A stretch of 64,000 nt of DNA from Schizochytrium sp. TIO01 (Eukaryota; Sar; Bigyra; Thraustochytrida; Thraustochytriidae), in NCBI GenBank assembly GCA_004764695.1, contig SMSO01000033.1, positions 77,001-141,000 of the forward strand. The letters are read 5' to 3'. The notes under the pieces were generated by a model that worked only from the letters and a program-made list of their open reading frames with translations, made no database searches and was not told the DNA's origin. Positions 30,527-43,629 of the stretch are shown one piece after another. Made by a program: the position numbers and the translations under genes. The number at the start of each line of letters is the position of its first letter. Position 1 is the first letter of the stretch.

Positions 30527-33500
30527 GAGTGCGTGGATTTACTTTCATTCTGTTCGAGCAGGTTTGCGAGAGCATGGGCGAATGAAATGAATGCGAGCGC
30601 TCTGGAGTCTTCAGGGTCTTCAGGGTCTTGGTTTTTCGTCAATCGAATGGCATTCATTGAAACTTTTGGACTGTGAGTGTACCTGACGGATCGCTTTCTT
30701 TGCGTGCTCCTGTCTGCTCACAGTTGCGCATCATCGAGACTACTTTCAGGTTGGCTGGAAACCTACCAACTTGCTCGAACAGCATCCCGCTCTTGAGGGA
30801 AATCGACACCACCGCAACTCGTGTCGTTGCCATCTAAATTAAACTAAACGTAGGTTGTCATTTATTTTGAAAATAAAAGTTTCATCTTTCAAGCACGTTA
30901 AATAGAAATAAACATATTTAATTTCTTCGTTACTGTCCCCCTCACATTGAAACGAAGTCAAGCAGGCAGGCAAATAAACTTCAGCACAAGAGTAATTCGG
31001 GTTGGCCTATTAAATTAAAAAGTTATAATAAAAGTGTTGTGTTATACATAGAGAGAATGTTTAAAAAAGAGACTTTAAAAAGTGCTACTGTCGAAGAGGT
31101 GAGATAATAAGGAACAGCGCTGCCGATAGTAAAGAACATACTAATCTCCTCTTAGCTGCTGCTATATGGAATAGAGCGATCCGACGGCCGTATCCTGGAG
31201 ACACTGGTGACGCGTCGACGAGGGTCCCATGTAATAGTAGTCATAAGAAGAAGAAAAGAAAAGAAAAGAAAAGAAAGGAAAGAGAAAGTTTACATCTTGA
31301 AAGCAAGCAAGAAAGAAAAGAATGGCTTTTGTTCAGTCTATTGATTCCTCCGCCGTTCCTTTCCTTTCGATTTCATCCTCCCTCCGCCTTTTAGCATCAT
31401 TTTCCAGCACTGCCTACGCTCACGGTTATAAAGCGCCGCTACGGTGGACTTGGATTGCAAAGCCACTGGCGGAACACAGCTGTTAAGTAGGTACGTGCAG
31501 CCTGCTTTTTGTTCGCAAGGACGGCATTTCTTTGAACGAAAGATTGGCACAGACGAGAGAAGATTCATTTCGCTCGCAATCATCTCTCTAAAAATTATCA
31601 TCAACTCAGCTTAAAAAAAAAAAAGCAAAGGAGCGGTTCGAATACACAGGCTCTTCGAAAGCGCAGTCTGGGTCGGCCATGGACCCACGAACTCCATCAC
31701 ATCAAGTCAAACGCTGCGCAGGCTGGTCGGCGCAGCTGCAGGCCTGCTCCGGAGCCTTCCCTCTCTCAATAACCCAGCGACAAACCCGCCAGCACGCAAG
31801 CACATTCACTCGCTCGCTCGCCAGTGCGGACGGCGCGACACACATTGTTATACATACATACATGCATACATACATACATTCTGCATCATATTATATTACA
31901 GAGGCACCGCACATACACATAATTTTGAGAGGATATGTGTAATGCATACATATATATATATATATACATAAGCACACGAGAGCTGGTTGACGTTTAAGCG
32001 AGAAGCTTTTCTATTCAAGTTCGAGGGAGATTTGTTTGACGACCTTTTTGGAGGCGACGGCAGCGCTGGGGCAGTTGATTTGGGTGGAAGGTGATACTCG
32101 CTGCTTGCGACCGCATCAAGGCGTGGGCCTCGAAAGGCTTCTTCGCTGCTTCATGGGTCAAGCGAGCACCGGCCAGAAGAGGGCTCTCGATCGATGAGCT
32201 GAGGAGCGCAATTCATTTCATTCTTTCTTTCTTCTTCGCATCGCTAAGTATCGACTGCAGTCGCCCCGCAGCAGGAGAAGCTACCGCGCCCACAGCCCCT
32301 GCACAAACTCAACCAGTTCAGCGCAATGTGGGGTAGAAAGACCTCGCTGAAGTGTGAACGAGGAGTATCTCGAAGCTCTTCCTTTCGTTCCATCCGTTCG
32401 AGGCGCATCTTATTATAGTTAGAATTAAGAGAGCCTAGTAGCAGTACCTTTTTATTTGTTGTTTTGTTTTGTTTAGTATTTTTTTTTTAAAATAAATATA
32501 TATATTTATTTATTTGTTAAAGAAGACAAAAGAAAAACACTTCAAAACAAAAGGAAAAACAAAAATAGAGATCACTTTTAAAATTTAGTTTTAAAATTTA
32601 GTTTTAAAATGCGGAAAGAAATAAAATAGTAAGTTTTCAGTAGTTGTCATTTGTTGAAGAGGGCTGACGATAATTTTTATTCGAAAAAAATAAATTAATA
32701 GAGAACAAGCAGGAATTACGTACCAAGAGAGAAAATATCAAGAGCTACTCTTTCAATCCAATCCTTTTGAGCATCATTAAACGCTCAGCGCTTACCTGAA
32801 TACCACATTAGCAACAAGAACAAACCACGAGGGCAAACGAGCCTATCTGATCTACCCTGCCATGTTAGGCAGCATATATTATGGTGCGCTCGAGCTTGCT
32901 GGCCAAATGGCTTGCTCGGTAGGACTGACTGACTGCTGCTAGCTGTTAGTCAGTCCTACGAGGATTCAGCCGAGGCACTATCATACATACATACATACAT
33001 ACATGACAGGCTTCGATACCTTCTTGGATGGCCCAAAGCATGCTTGGCAGCGCGAAGAAAGAAAGCTTCTCCAATAAGGTTCTGCTGCTCCAATAGCTCC
33101 CGTTGCTTAGCCGGTCGCCGGCCTTGGTCCTGCGGAGGTGGTGTCAAGCTCAGCACAGTAGTCTTCTTCTGAGCGAGTGAGTGAGTGTGTAAGAGGACCT
33201 TCGTTTGAGTTCATAGCGTTAACAAGTTACCTCTCAGCGAAGCCGCTCTTAAAACCCAGAAAGGGCGGCATAACTATCGTCAGATTCACATTCTAAAGAG
33301 TTCGGAGTCATAGGTATGTTTCGGTCAGGCCAAAGACGGTATTGGATTCGAAGTAAAAAGTTACGGATTTCGTGTCTGTTCTGAGCATGTTCCCAGGCAG
33401 GCAGGCAGGCAGGCAGCTTGGCCGAGTTCTCTGGTGCCATCCGAAAAGACGCACCGGGGCGACGCACCCTCGCAAGGCCCCGTTGCGTTGTTGGTGACGT

Positions 33501-33707
33501 CTCGTGATCAATTCGATCTGAGCTCAAAGCGCTCGAGACTGCAAAAGTAAAAGCAGAAGCGGTGCACTTTTCATGTCAATCTCGATCGATGCATTTGCCA
33601 ATGCGCGACTATTGTGGCGGCTAACTGCTACAGTTCGCTAGCAGCGGCGCTAGCGTACTTCGTAGTTCACCTCGGTTCTTTCTCAGTCATACCTTTAGTT
33701 TGGCCAA
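30527..33707. other. Long stretch without a supported gene
   Basis: AT-rich parts at 30840-31080 and 32440-32700. AAAAG repeats at 31248-31275, a CATACATA run at 31855-31880 and 32983-33003, and a (GGCA)n tract at 33397-33416. A minus-strand frame at 33249-33545 (SSDRIDHETSPTTQRG...) is preceded by a good acceptor-like tract (TGCTTTTACTTTTGCAG) and may be an exon of the gene starting at 33867, but it cannot be joined with confidence. Confidence 0.3.
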
Positions 33708-33867
33708 CTATGGATGGCCAACATGAATGAAAGAGGCGTATGATACCTTCTAACTCAGGTAGGTTTGAGGTTTGCGAGTATCGAAGAATTGGGTTGCGAG
33801 CTGCAGGCTCTTGCGTATCTCTTTTGCTCGCGTCCTGAGTGCAGCGCTGAGCGCCTGAACTAGCCAT
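33708..33867 (-). CDS. Possible first exon of a spliced gene
   Basis: ATG at 33865-33867 opens a polar coding-like exon (MASSGAQRCTQDASKRDTQE, then NPILRYSQTSNLPELE), ending at G|GTATCA (33746). A 39-nt GT-AG segment (33746-33708) follows. Downstream structure is unresolved. Upstream there is a short (GAGT)n tract at 33895-33918. Confidence 0.25.
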
Positions 33868-34363
33868 GATGACAGAAAGTTCTGGGAGTGAGTTGATGAG
33901 TGAGTGAGTGAGTGAGTGCGTGAACATTCGAGGTACCTCGGTTCTTCTGCTGAGAATCACTCGAGCGAATCAGCGTTGCGCGTGAGTCTTTGAAAGGGAG
34001 TCTTCTTCGTCTGCCAGTGGTTCTTCAGCATCTATGCAGTCCGGCGACCTTGCTGCTGTTGATTACTTGGCCAGGCAGCGCCTCTCTCGGCGAGTGAAGA
34101 ACTTGGCACATGGCTGGATCGAGGCAGTTTGAAGCGCAAGCATATCCGGGTACGTGCCTGTAAGTGCCTCCGGGAAGAACCCGGCAGAGACTGGTACCAG
34201 TACATACATCCATCCATCCATTTCGCTACTTTCGAAGAGCACGGGAATATTCCAACTCTGAATTTGCCTTCTGCAACCGATATCTGTGCAGGAGTTTGTT
34301 ATCCTCGCCGATTCCTGCTCCGCCATCGTTTTGCCATTACACTTGCAAGTACCTTGGAACGAC

Positions 34364-35289
34364 CTAGTTGCAACCCACTCGGACATTTACATCAGTGACC
34401 GTTTCGAAGTCCCGTTTGAAGTCCAAGCGCATGCATCTCCAGCTGTTTGTCTCGACCAACGTGAAGTTTGTTTGGCCCTGTGCAGCAAAACCTGAAGCAC
34501 AAAGCCAACATCGCCATGCGGACAATCCCCGTCTTGCCGGCAGGCACTGTTCCCGTCGCTTTCCATCATAACGAACCGTGTTTCCTGCTGCGAGCAATCT
34601 TTCACGGCATGTTTTTGACGTCAGGGGAACTCGTGCGTTGAACTTGGCCGAGTTCAACGCGTTGATCGCGGGTTCACCGCAACGAAGATCCACAGGCTCA
34701 AGCTGCTCTCTCTGTCATGGGAAGGAGGTTAGTGTCTCTCGATGGAACGCAGGCGAGGCCAGCTTGGTCTTGAACGTCTTCAGCGCCAGAGACGTCTTGA
34801 GAAGCTTGTGGAGAGCGATTCCTCGCTCCGGAGCACCTGCGAGCACGCACCGATCTATGTGGTTCTGAAGGCCGTGGCATCAATAATGCCGTCTTCACCT
34901 CGGGAATGTGCATACCTCCGGTGCGAGTGACGTTCGGGAGAGAGGCCGTCGCGAGCGAGGTTTGTAGAGAAGGCGGACTCGAAGTAGAGAACTTGACAGA
35001 CCAGGATCGTGGCTTTAGATTTGATGGTGCAAACGGATGCGCGATCGCTCTTGAGTTTGACGCTGACTAACAGATGGTAGAGCTGTCTACGAGAAACTCG
35101 TAAGGGATGAGAAACGAGATCTTTGGGAGCCGAGTGGGCTTTTGAAGGAGCTATGGTATCCATTTTCGAAGGCGCAAGAGACATAGAGACGCCGTGCGGA
35201 AGAAGGTCGAGAGGCAGAGATGAGGGCGAGCTGGGAAGGGGTAGCAGGAGGAGGAGTGCAGCAAATGCACATGCGAGACTGATCTTCAT
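34364..35289 (-). CDS. Probable three-exon gene for a secreted protein
   Basis: ATG at 35287-35289 starts a clear signal peptide (MKISLACAFAALLLLLPLPS). By-eye model: exon 1 35289-34899, a 44-nt intron (GTGAAG...CACATAG), exon 2 34854-34749 (RCVLAGAPERGIALHKLLKT), a 39-nt intron containing a classic CACTAAC branch-point-like site, and exon 3 34709-34364 (DLRCGEPAINALNSAKFNAR..., several Cys, stop TAG). The exon lengths (391+106+346) sum to 281 codons in one frame, which is some internal support. The mature protein is basic, with scattered cysteines. No family was recognised. Exon 3 might be split further, and a Cys-rich frame at 34213-34025 could be an extra exon. If translated as modelled it enters the secretory pathway. 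Confidence 0.42.
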
Positions 35290-38200
35290 TCAACTCGTTG
35301 CGAGCTGCCGATGGAAACGCATTTCCGATACATGAGGGTACCGTTCTTTTGACCCTCCAGAAAAAGACAAGAAAAGAAAAGAGAAAGAAAGCGTGACAGA
35401 AGGAAGGATTATTTTATAAATAAACTCATTCTAAATGGCCGAAGGAGATAGATAAAAACTCATACCCATCTAATTCTTCTTTTATAAAAAGCTTTTATTT
35501 TTAAACAAAATAAAATTTTATAATGATATATAAATTTGTATAAAACGAAGAAGCCAAAACAAAGCTTCTATTCCGCGCAATTGCTTTTCATTTTAACTTA
35601 AAACAAACATACAAGAAATAAAACAAATAATAAAATAAATGTTTCGTTCACTATTGCTACTTTATTATTTATATAAAGTATAAAGAGCAATATGGGACTT
35701 GCAATTAGGAACTTGAAGGGCCGAAAGAAAGGGAAAGAGAAGGAAGGACCCGAAGAATTCAAGCGGTAAGGCTCCGACGTTAGGAGCAGTAAGAGAAAAG
35801 AGAGACAGGAGCAAATATGAGGAACAAATAAACAAAGGAATGAGCATATTCATCATATGCATACCGTGACGCAGGAACTATTCACAACTTGGCATCGCCG
35901 GTGACAGAGCTGGGACCAACCGACTAGACTGAATGACTCTCTCGGCCGGCGCTTTCACGAAAAGCACATTTGGCTGGCTGGCTGGATTGCTGGCTGACGG
36001 GCTTGTGCAGAAGAAGAGAAGAGCGACTTAAGCTGGCAAGGCCATTCATTCACTGCTTCGTGCATTTATCGGTGGCGATCCTCGAGTTTTTTGAACAAGT
36101 TCTTGGACTACCGTTGAGACTATCAAGCCGGTAGGTGAGGAGTGGGTAGCTGGCGATATAGTAGAACGAGATGGGGGTTTTAGCTTGAAAAGTCACCTAG
36201 ATTCAAAGAAGAAGAAGAAGAAGAAGAAGAAGAAGAATCGTAAAGATCGATTGCATCATCATCATCATCATGAGCATGATCATCATCATCGTGAAATCAA
36301 AATGAGCGTTTACAGCGCACGCTTGAATTGAGGATGAATTGTGAAAAAGAATAGCAAAAGGTGGGTTCTTCGCCCGGTTCTTCGACGACTCCATTGCACC
36401 TCGTCCACAGTTCTTTTGAAATACGTCAAGAACGAGGCTCGAAGCACACACGATCTGATGCTCGAAGAGCTGATGCTCACAACCTAAGTCCAACAATTTG
36501 AGAAGAACGAATATCCATGAGTTTGCCTGCCTGCAGAAGTGGGGTTTTGCTCCGCGGCGAAAAGGAAAGGGATGTAGGCAGGTGCATAGGCATTCATGCT
36601 ATCCTCGGGAATTTATTGGGCCAATAACTGGACTCCACGGGTAAATAAGCAATAGCCACATACTACATACTGGTTTCAAGCAGCTTCAATCGCTTCGTCT
36701 CGTTTCCGGGCGAACGAGGAACAGAGTGATCATCTCCGTTCAGTTTCTCTCTGTGTGTGTGTTTGATGTAGACTTTGATGAGTGATCCATTGATTATCTC
36801 TTCATCGTCATTAAGACTGTGCAATTCTCTCGTAGAAACGCTTTGACATAAAAAGCTGTTGAGTTTCTCTCGGATCAAAACTCTGTTGGAGCGAACTGGG
36901 ACTGCTTCGAACGAGTTCTGGCAACGCTGGGATCATGAGCTTCGTCGAAGTTCAAGAAACACTCGTGAATAATTGAATCCTCGATTCGCCAATGCTGCAC
37001 GATGTTCAAAGATCTCCAAGCTGCATAGTTCGATCTCTCTCCGGCTAAGATACTTACAAGGTAAACAAGCCTTCATCAAGTTCGTGGGACACCAATTCGT
37101 TTCTATTCTTGAATTATTTAAAAGATGGTAGAAACAAGACAGAACAGTTGAGTCGAAAGAGACTAATCAATAGAAAAGTCGAAGAGCGACGCGATGAAAA
37201 GTCTTCGCCGTGAAGACGTGTGTCTCAAAGAATCTGCTTATCTTTGAATTGCCAGGACTACCTACTATTACGATTTTGCGATGAAAATATGCTAGCCAGG
37301 AGCAAAATTCTATTAAAATGAGAAAGCTTTTAACCTTCTCTCAGCGGCCGGAGTTTCTTTAATTCGCCAATTAGCATAATACTTTTTACACTTAATTTCA
37401 AAATAAATGATGAGAGAGGCAGACATTATTAATTAAATATAAATTATTTAAAGTAAGTATTTTTCTTTTCACTAAGGTGACTAGTACTACTGTAAAACGT
37501 GCACTGTTATTAAATTATGAGGTGCACCACTATAAAATAGCAAAATATTCTTGTTTGTTCATAAAATCATTTCATGCTTATTATTTTTTTAGTTTTTAAA
37601 ATTAAAATAATTGTATAAATAGTTTTAAAAAGAGAAAATGTTAAGTAAAGATGCGCTGAACCTCAGGTGACGCCGCGTCGTCATCGTCAGCCCTTTTGGT
37701 ACTATTCAAAAGTGTCTCCAGCGATGCTTTTATATACCACTGATAAAGGTAGCCTAGATTACAGCCTAAGAGAGGGAAACAAAAACCAATCTTGCTATGG
37801 CCTTATACCACTGCTACTCGTAACAGATAGAAGTGGTGCAGAAGCTATAGTTTTATATGTGATGATGGTGAAAATAAAAGTTAGGTTAAAATAAATAAAT
37901 AAAGAAATATAAAACAATTAGATTCACAAGAAATGAAAGGAGGGGGGACACACATAAGCGGTCCAATCTCGCGAGGAGGAGGGTGTGGCATACGCGACAG
38001 CTCATATGTGATTCAAGGCACGCACTAGAAAGGCCACTTTCGATATGGTCCTAATAAACCGTTGCTCAGAGATTCGAGACAATCGGCGAATCGATGAATG
38101 GGTCGAGGTTGTTGTTGCCGATCGATGAATAAGAACCTAATGAGGACAGTTTCGTTTCTCCTGTGCTATTAAGTTTCACAAAGTTATAAGCTTTTTCTTT

Positions 38201-41200
38201 TTCAACTAAAAAACGATGACTCGGAAGGAAGAGGATAGGGAAAAAGCCTAAGAGCCAAACTTGTGAACATGGTGCCAGCCAAGTCTGTGATATATTCTTA
38301 GCACCACTGGACTTGATAACTCAGTTGCTCTTAAAACCAATAACCTCAGACAGTTTAATCTAGTTACTGGCAATTCTTTTATTGGGTGCATTTGCTTCCA
38401 TCCTGCCGAAGCGTCGCCTTACCGTTCTTGCTTATGCATTTATTGCATGTGCAGCACAATCGCTTATTTCGAGTGGCTTTCCGCATCACCCACTTTTTAA
38501 AGGGATAAACAGCGTACACAGGGTAGAAGAGAACGCAACCAGCCGCATCATCATGGATTTCCAGCGTTATCGTTTAGTAGTACAAAAGAAGCAAAGCAAT
38601 ATAACATTCCCTACGAAAAGCTGATCATGGTGACGATGCTGACTCGACTCGTCAAAGGCTTCCTTTTCACAAAGTGATTTCTGAAAAGATGTCTTAAATC
38701 GAATAATTCGGATGTATGTATATAATAAATATGTGTGTATGACGCCAGCGCCCCATATGAGGTTTGCTTTCAATTCTTTTTCAAAGAAATGCGCATGTTT
38801 TGGTTTCCTCCATCTTCAGACTCCTTGTAAACCTATAGTTAATTTGGTAATGTTCCTAGCTTTCTGAAAAGCTCCATCTCATCACGAACCTACTTAAGAA
38901 GCTGCAGTTTTTAATAATTTAGAATCGTTACCTTTGAAATCTTTCGTCGACTTCCTTCTGGGCATATAACTACTTTTATAGATATATCTGCAAATGCCAA
39001 GATGATTGATCGCATCATTCACCGTTTTCACGTTTCTGCCGTTTTCGTCAACGATGGCAAGTTCTGGAAGCACATGATTAATTCATTGAATATGCAGTCA
39101 GTCGCGAGGCGACGCAGAGAAAGAAGCGGCCTGGAGGACTTTGAAGTGTTGTGAGTAATTACACTGTTTTTCACAAGGTCAATTCAATAGAAAAACCGCA
39201 GTTCCTAGAGTTCTTTCGACACTAAAATAGCATTCCTCACCTGCATGTTAGTCAATATCCCTGGCGTCAGAGCTATTGCTTTATAAAAGTAGATTTGAAG
39301 ATCAACCTGGCGCCCGTTTAGTTTTAAGCTCTCAATTCATCAGTGAGAAGAGGTTGTTTTTTATTTGTTGAAAAAAATAGAAAACAAGAAAAAGAAAAAA
39401 GAAGGAGGTGTTCAAACGAAAGACGTCACAAAAGCAAAACTAATAAGAGGCAGGCAGCCATAGGAAACGAGGAGAAATGAGGTGTGAAATAAGGAGGTGA
39501 CGCGACGAAGCCTGATAAGAGAAGGCTTTTGAAAAAGCATTCGCGAGGTCGACCCCACACAGGCTATAGTATTCAAAGCTTTCGAAAACAAAGCAACTTC
39601 TCCAAGATGAAGAGGCCGAGGTAATCGCCGGCTGTTATGCATTATTCTTTCATGCATACACATATAAACATACATACGTGCCTACGGTGGGCCTTCTCGG
39701 AGCCCAGAGAACAACGCCAACTCCAATCTCAATCTATATCTATATCTATATCTCGATTTCTATTTCAAAGTTTGTTTCCAGTGCTGCCAGCTGATTGATC
39801 GATGCTTTCTCTAGAGTAGCACTGGGCTTAGCAGTCATAGGCAGGCACTAGGAAGCTGACTGAGCTGAGCAGAGTTGAGCTGAGCATAGCTGAGTGGCGC
39901 TGAGCTCTTTTTCAAAGGCAAGGAAGCCATCGAATAAATAGAACGCAGAGCCATAGCAGGAGTCGCTTTCATTCCCCGAGTCCTCTTCCCTCGCAGATGT
40001 TTGTTAGCAATGTTCCATTTGCGACTTGAAACATTTATTATTTCCATGTTTTATCATCTTTGTAATTAACTTTAGTTTAAAATTAAAAGTCTAAAATAAA
40101 ATCAATTCGAAGAATAAAGAGGGTGTTTCAAGTTGTCTTTATACTTTAATATTATATATTATTTTATTTTTCTAATTTTAAGAAAGGTTATGATCGAAAG
40201 AAAATGAGAATAATAATGCATTGAAATTGAAGCTGTCGTCTATTTCCGTAGCTAACAGGAAACGGACTCAATGGATTGATCGCCAATTTCCTATGGATGT
40301 TGTACGTACCAGTCCACGCGCAGCACAGACGCTCAGAGCGGGAAGAAGACCCAATCACAGTCGGCGTATCCGATTGATCAGTCGATAGTACATATATCAT
40401 CAAAATTAATAGATCGATCGAACGTTTATGCAAATGCTTTTTTTCCACCAGGCACTACGAGGTACTCCTGCTAACTATCGCCTACGAAGGCATACTGCTT
40501 CTTGCGTTCACTTTTTTCAAAGAACTTCTTCGTCTTCAAAAAGAACAGAACCTTTATGATACCAGTGAACTCCATTCAGTTCGTTGGCTACCACTGCTTT
40601 GCTCCACATTTCTCACTTATGCCCATCGACCTTCACATCAATCTCAGGCCTCCGTTCTTCTTCGCGAAACAAACCGACTTCGATCAATTTTTCATCCCTC
40701 CACGCACGCAGTCTCACCGTGTGCTAGCTTAGCTGCGTCAGAGATGCTGAAGTTCTTCAACTCTTCAATTCTTCAACTCTTCAAATTTTCAAATCTTGAA
40801 TCCTTCGATTCTTCGACTCTTTTCAAGTCTTCGGTTCTTGTGCAGAACTCCATCGCAGCTACTGCATCGTCCACGTTTGCGAAGAAGCCTTCGAGAGGTC
40901 TCTGCCACTGCAACGCACGTGCTACTTATTGGGGCCGAGATTCTCTCTCGTTTCTTGTTGTCTTCTCAGCTAACTAACTCTATATGAGTTCGCTACGGCT
41001 GTCTCTCTCCTTTTATCTATTGGTATTACACAGGTAGTAAGTATGCATAGGCAGGAACTATTGGGAAGCTACCTACTATTTACTATCATCGTATCGATCG
41101 TGACCAAAGAAGCAGAAGGACACGGGCAAAGGATGTATATATCTGTTGTACACAAAGGAGGAGATGCATGCAGGAGCGTACATACGTGTGCCTATGCTTG

Positions 41201-43500
41201 TTCTCGCAAGAAAGGAAATCAGTCAATGAATAAGAGGCTTCTTTTGTAAAGCGCCGCGATTCCATTGTGGCCGTTTACTCCGAGGCATGGGAGTAGAACT
41301 AGCTATGCGAGGCATAGGACAGGTCGAAGCTTCCCCGTTGAATTAAATTAAAAAGCTTGAAGTGAAATCGCTTCTTTCTCCGTCCTTTTGCAAATAAATA
41401 AACGCGAAAACCAATGCATAAATGGAAAGGTGGTTAGGTAGTTGGTTAGACGCTGCGAAGCCTCCCATGAATAGAGGATCAGGCATTCCTCATGAATGAG
41501 CAGGCATACGTGTTTATGAGTCTATTTTCTATGAGTCTATTTTTTTAAAAGTTGTATTTATGTTCACTCACTCGCTGCATCTGCGCTGAACGCGGTCTCT
41601 TTGTAGCCTTCATTTCTCATTACTTTCTACGATCATTATTTTTTAAAATGAAGATTAATACTAAAACTAGAGTAAAAATCAAAGTCATTCTCAGTGCTTG
41701 CTTCATCTTTATCTTTTCCTGCTTTTCCTTACTCGCCAAAAGAGACCTGGAGAGAAAGAATAATAAGTTTTTCCCCCTGTACCGTTCTTTCGTTTTCCGT
41801 CATTATTGTGCTGTCCTCCTTTGCGTCGTTCATGCCGCTATTGCTGTTTGCTTGGTCCTGGTTTTTGGCTCCTTTGGAGAACTCGGAGCGACAACGTGGG
41901 TACTAGTATCTATTCATGGCTGTGAAACAGAAGGAATGGAGCGTTAAAATAAGCACAAACAGCGCCTGAGAGAGTGATCGAGAACGTATTTTTAGTGTGG
42001 CCGTCCTTCTTTCTTCTTTCGGGTGGTAGTGTTTCTTCTTCTTATTTTTTTTTTAATTCTTCTTATTTTCAAATCAACTTAGTATCATTTTATTAAATTA
42101 TTCATCCTGCTAATAGTAGTAATAATAATAATAATTTAGAGAAAAGGTGAAAATAAGCGACAGCAAAAGTTAAAGGAAAGGGCCGATGACGAGATGGAGC
42201 TCTTAAAACATAAATGAAAAGAAAGAAAAGAAAGAGAGTAGCTGCGTTTATTTCTTCATAGGTGTGAATCGATGATGATGCCACATCCTCTCTCTCTCTC
42301 TCTCTCTCTTGGCTTGGCTTGGCTTGGCTTTAGGTACCCCAGTTGGTAGGTACCTGCTTACCTACTGCTGAGGTGTTGGCAGGAGAATAAAGATTTGTTT
42401 ACGAGGAAAAAAGAAACACACCAACAAACAAAAGATTCTCTTCTTTCTGCTTTCTGTTCTTTCTCCTTTTCTTTTCTTTTTTTAAAACTTAATTTTCCTG
42501 CAAGTTTTTCGTATTTCTTTTTGCGAGTATTTACTCTAGAGTTTTTCTCAAATGAGGAACACGCGCCGCATTCTGTGAGCTTTCCGTTGCCTCGATTTGT
42601 TGCTCGAAGCCGCCAACAGAGTCTAAGAAGCAGTTGCTTTGCCCAAGAATGCCTATATAGCCCACCGATAGATAGAATGAAACAAAGAGAGGCGGGCTGA
42701 GCTTATGATAACAACAGATGAACCATCATCATCATGTGTTTGCACGAAAGTACGCGGCCTCCTTTGTGTGAACTATTCTTTTAATTTATAGTTTAAGAGA
42801 ATAAGTGAAAAGAAACTACTTTCAAGGCATACTGCTTTAGTTGCTGTTCTATTGTTTTGAATAAAGAATATTGATGATGAGTGAAAGGCGAATGAACCAC
42901 TGCTCACTGACTACAACAGCAGGATGTTCAATTGTGCACAAAGAAGAAGAAGGTGCTCGAAGTCCAAGAAACGTGGGATTTGACACCCTTGAAGGACCAT
43001 GGTGACGCGGAGAAAGCCTGTACCGTCGGACTCGTAATGAGGCGATGATGCCATCAATGGAGGCGTTGAAGGCAGCCAGCCAGCTGTGAGCGCATGACGG
43101 AGTGCTTTCCTTCAAGAAGAAAAAAAAACTAAAAACTTTTGTTTACCAAAGTTTATGTTTTTTTTTTGTTTTTTTAATTTATTTTTTTAATAAAAATATT
43201 TCTAACAAAATACTTTATTTATTCCAAAGAATGGGGAAACATAATACCATCTAACAAAAGCCAGAAGTGCAAAGTAAAATAAAGTTTTCAATTTGGTAAG
43301 AATTTCCTCCTTTTTTTTAAAAATTCTTTAAAAAGCGCAGAGCGAACAAACAAAGAAACAATCACTCAATTACTTTCTCACCAGAGCCGCAAGCAAAGTC
43401 AGAACGCCTTCGCTCGCCACGTCTGCCTTGCCGCGTGCAGATCGAGGTCCTCTGCGGTCTACAAGCAAGCTCCTAGGGAAGCTTGGTCCAGACCCTTCTT
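35290..43500. other. Gene-poor 8-kb stretch
   Basis: Mostly AT-rich spacer (35480-35660, 37380-37630, 40030-40200, 42780-42860, 43110-43330) with small repeats: (GAA)n 36209-36236, CATCAT 36255-36290, CTATAT 39725-39755, TCTTCAA runs 40745-40820, (CT)n 42284-42310, (TTGGC)n 42310-42332. Coding-like pieces without start or function are 38382-38624 (+; LAYAFIACAAQSLISSGF), 39412-39675 (-), 40502-40732 (+) and 41552-41947 (+; two hydrophobic segments). None can be called a gene. Confidence 0.35.
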
Positions 43501-43629
43501 GGAGGAACAGCAGCGGCAACTGTAGCAGCAGCAGCAGCAGCAGTAGCAGCAGCTGCATCAGAACCAGAACACTCGGAGCGGCGCAGCCGCATCGGCATCA
43601 GCACCACGCCCGCCTCATCTTCGCTGAGC

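Noticed and set aside
43483-43629. Upstream extension of the Myb protein (poly-Ala start)
   Set aside because: The first codon would be TTG, the sequence is a GCA repeat, and the first real ATG with a coding-like N-terminus is at 43630.
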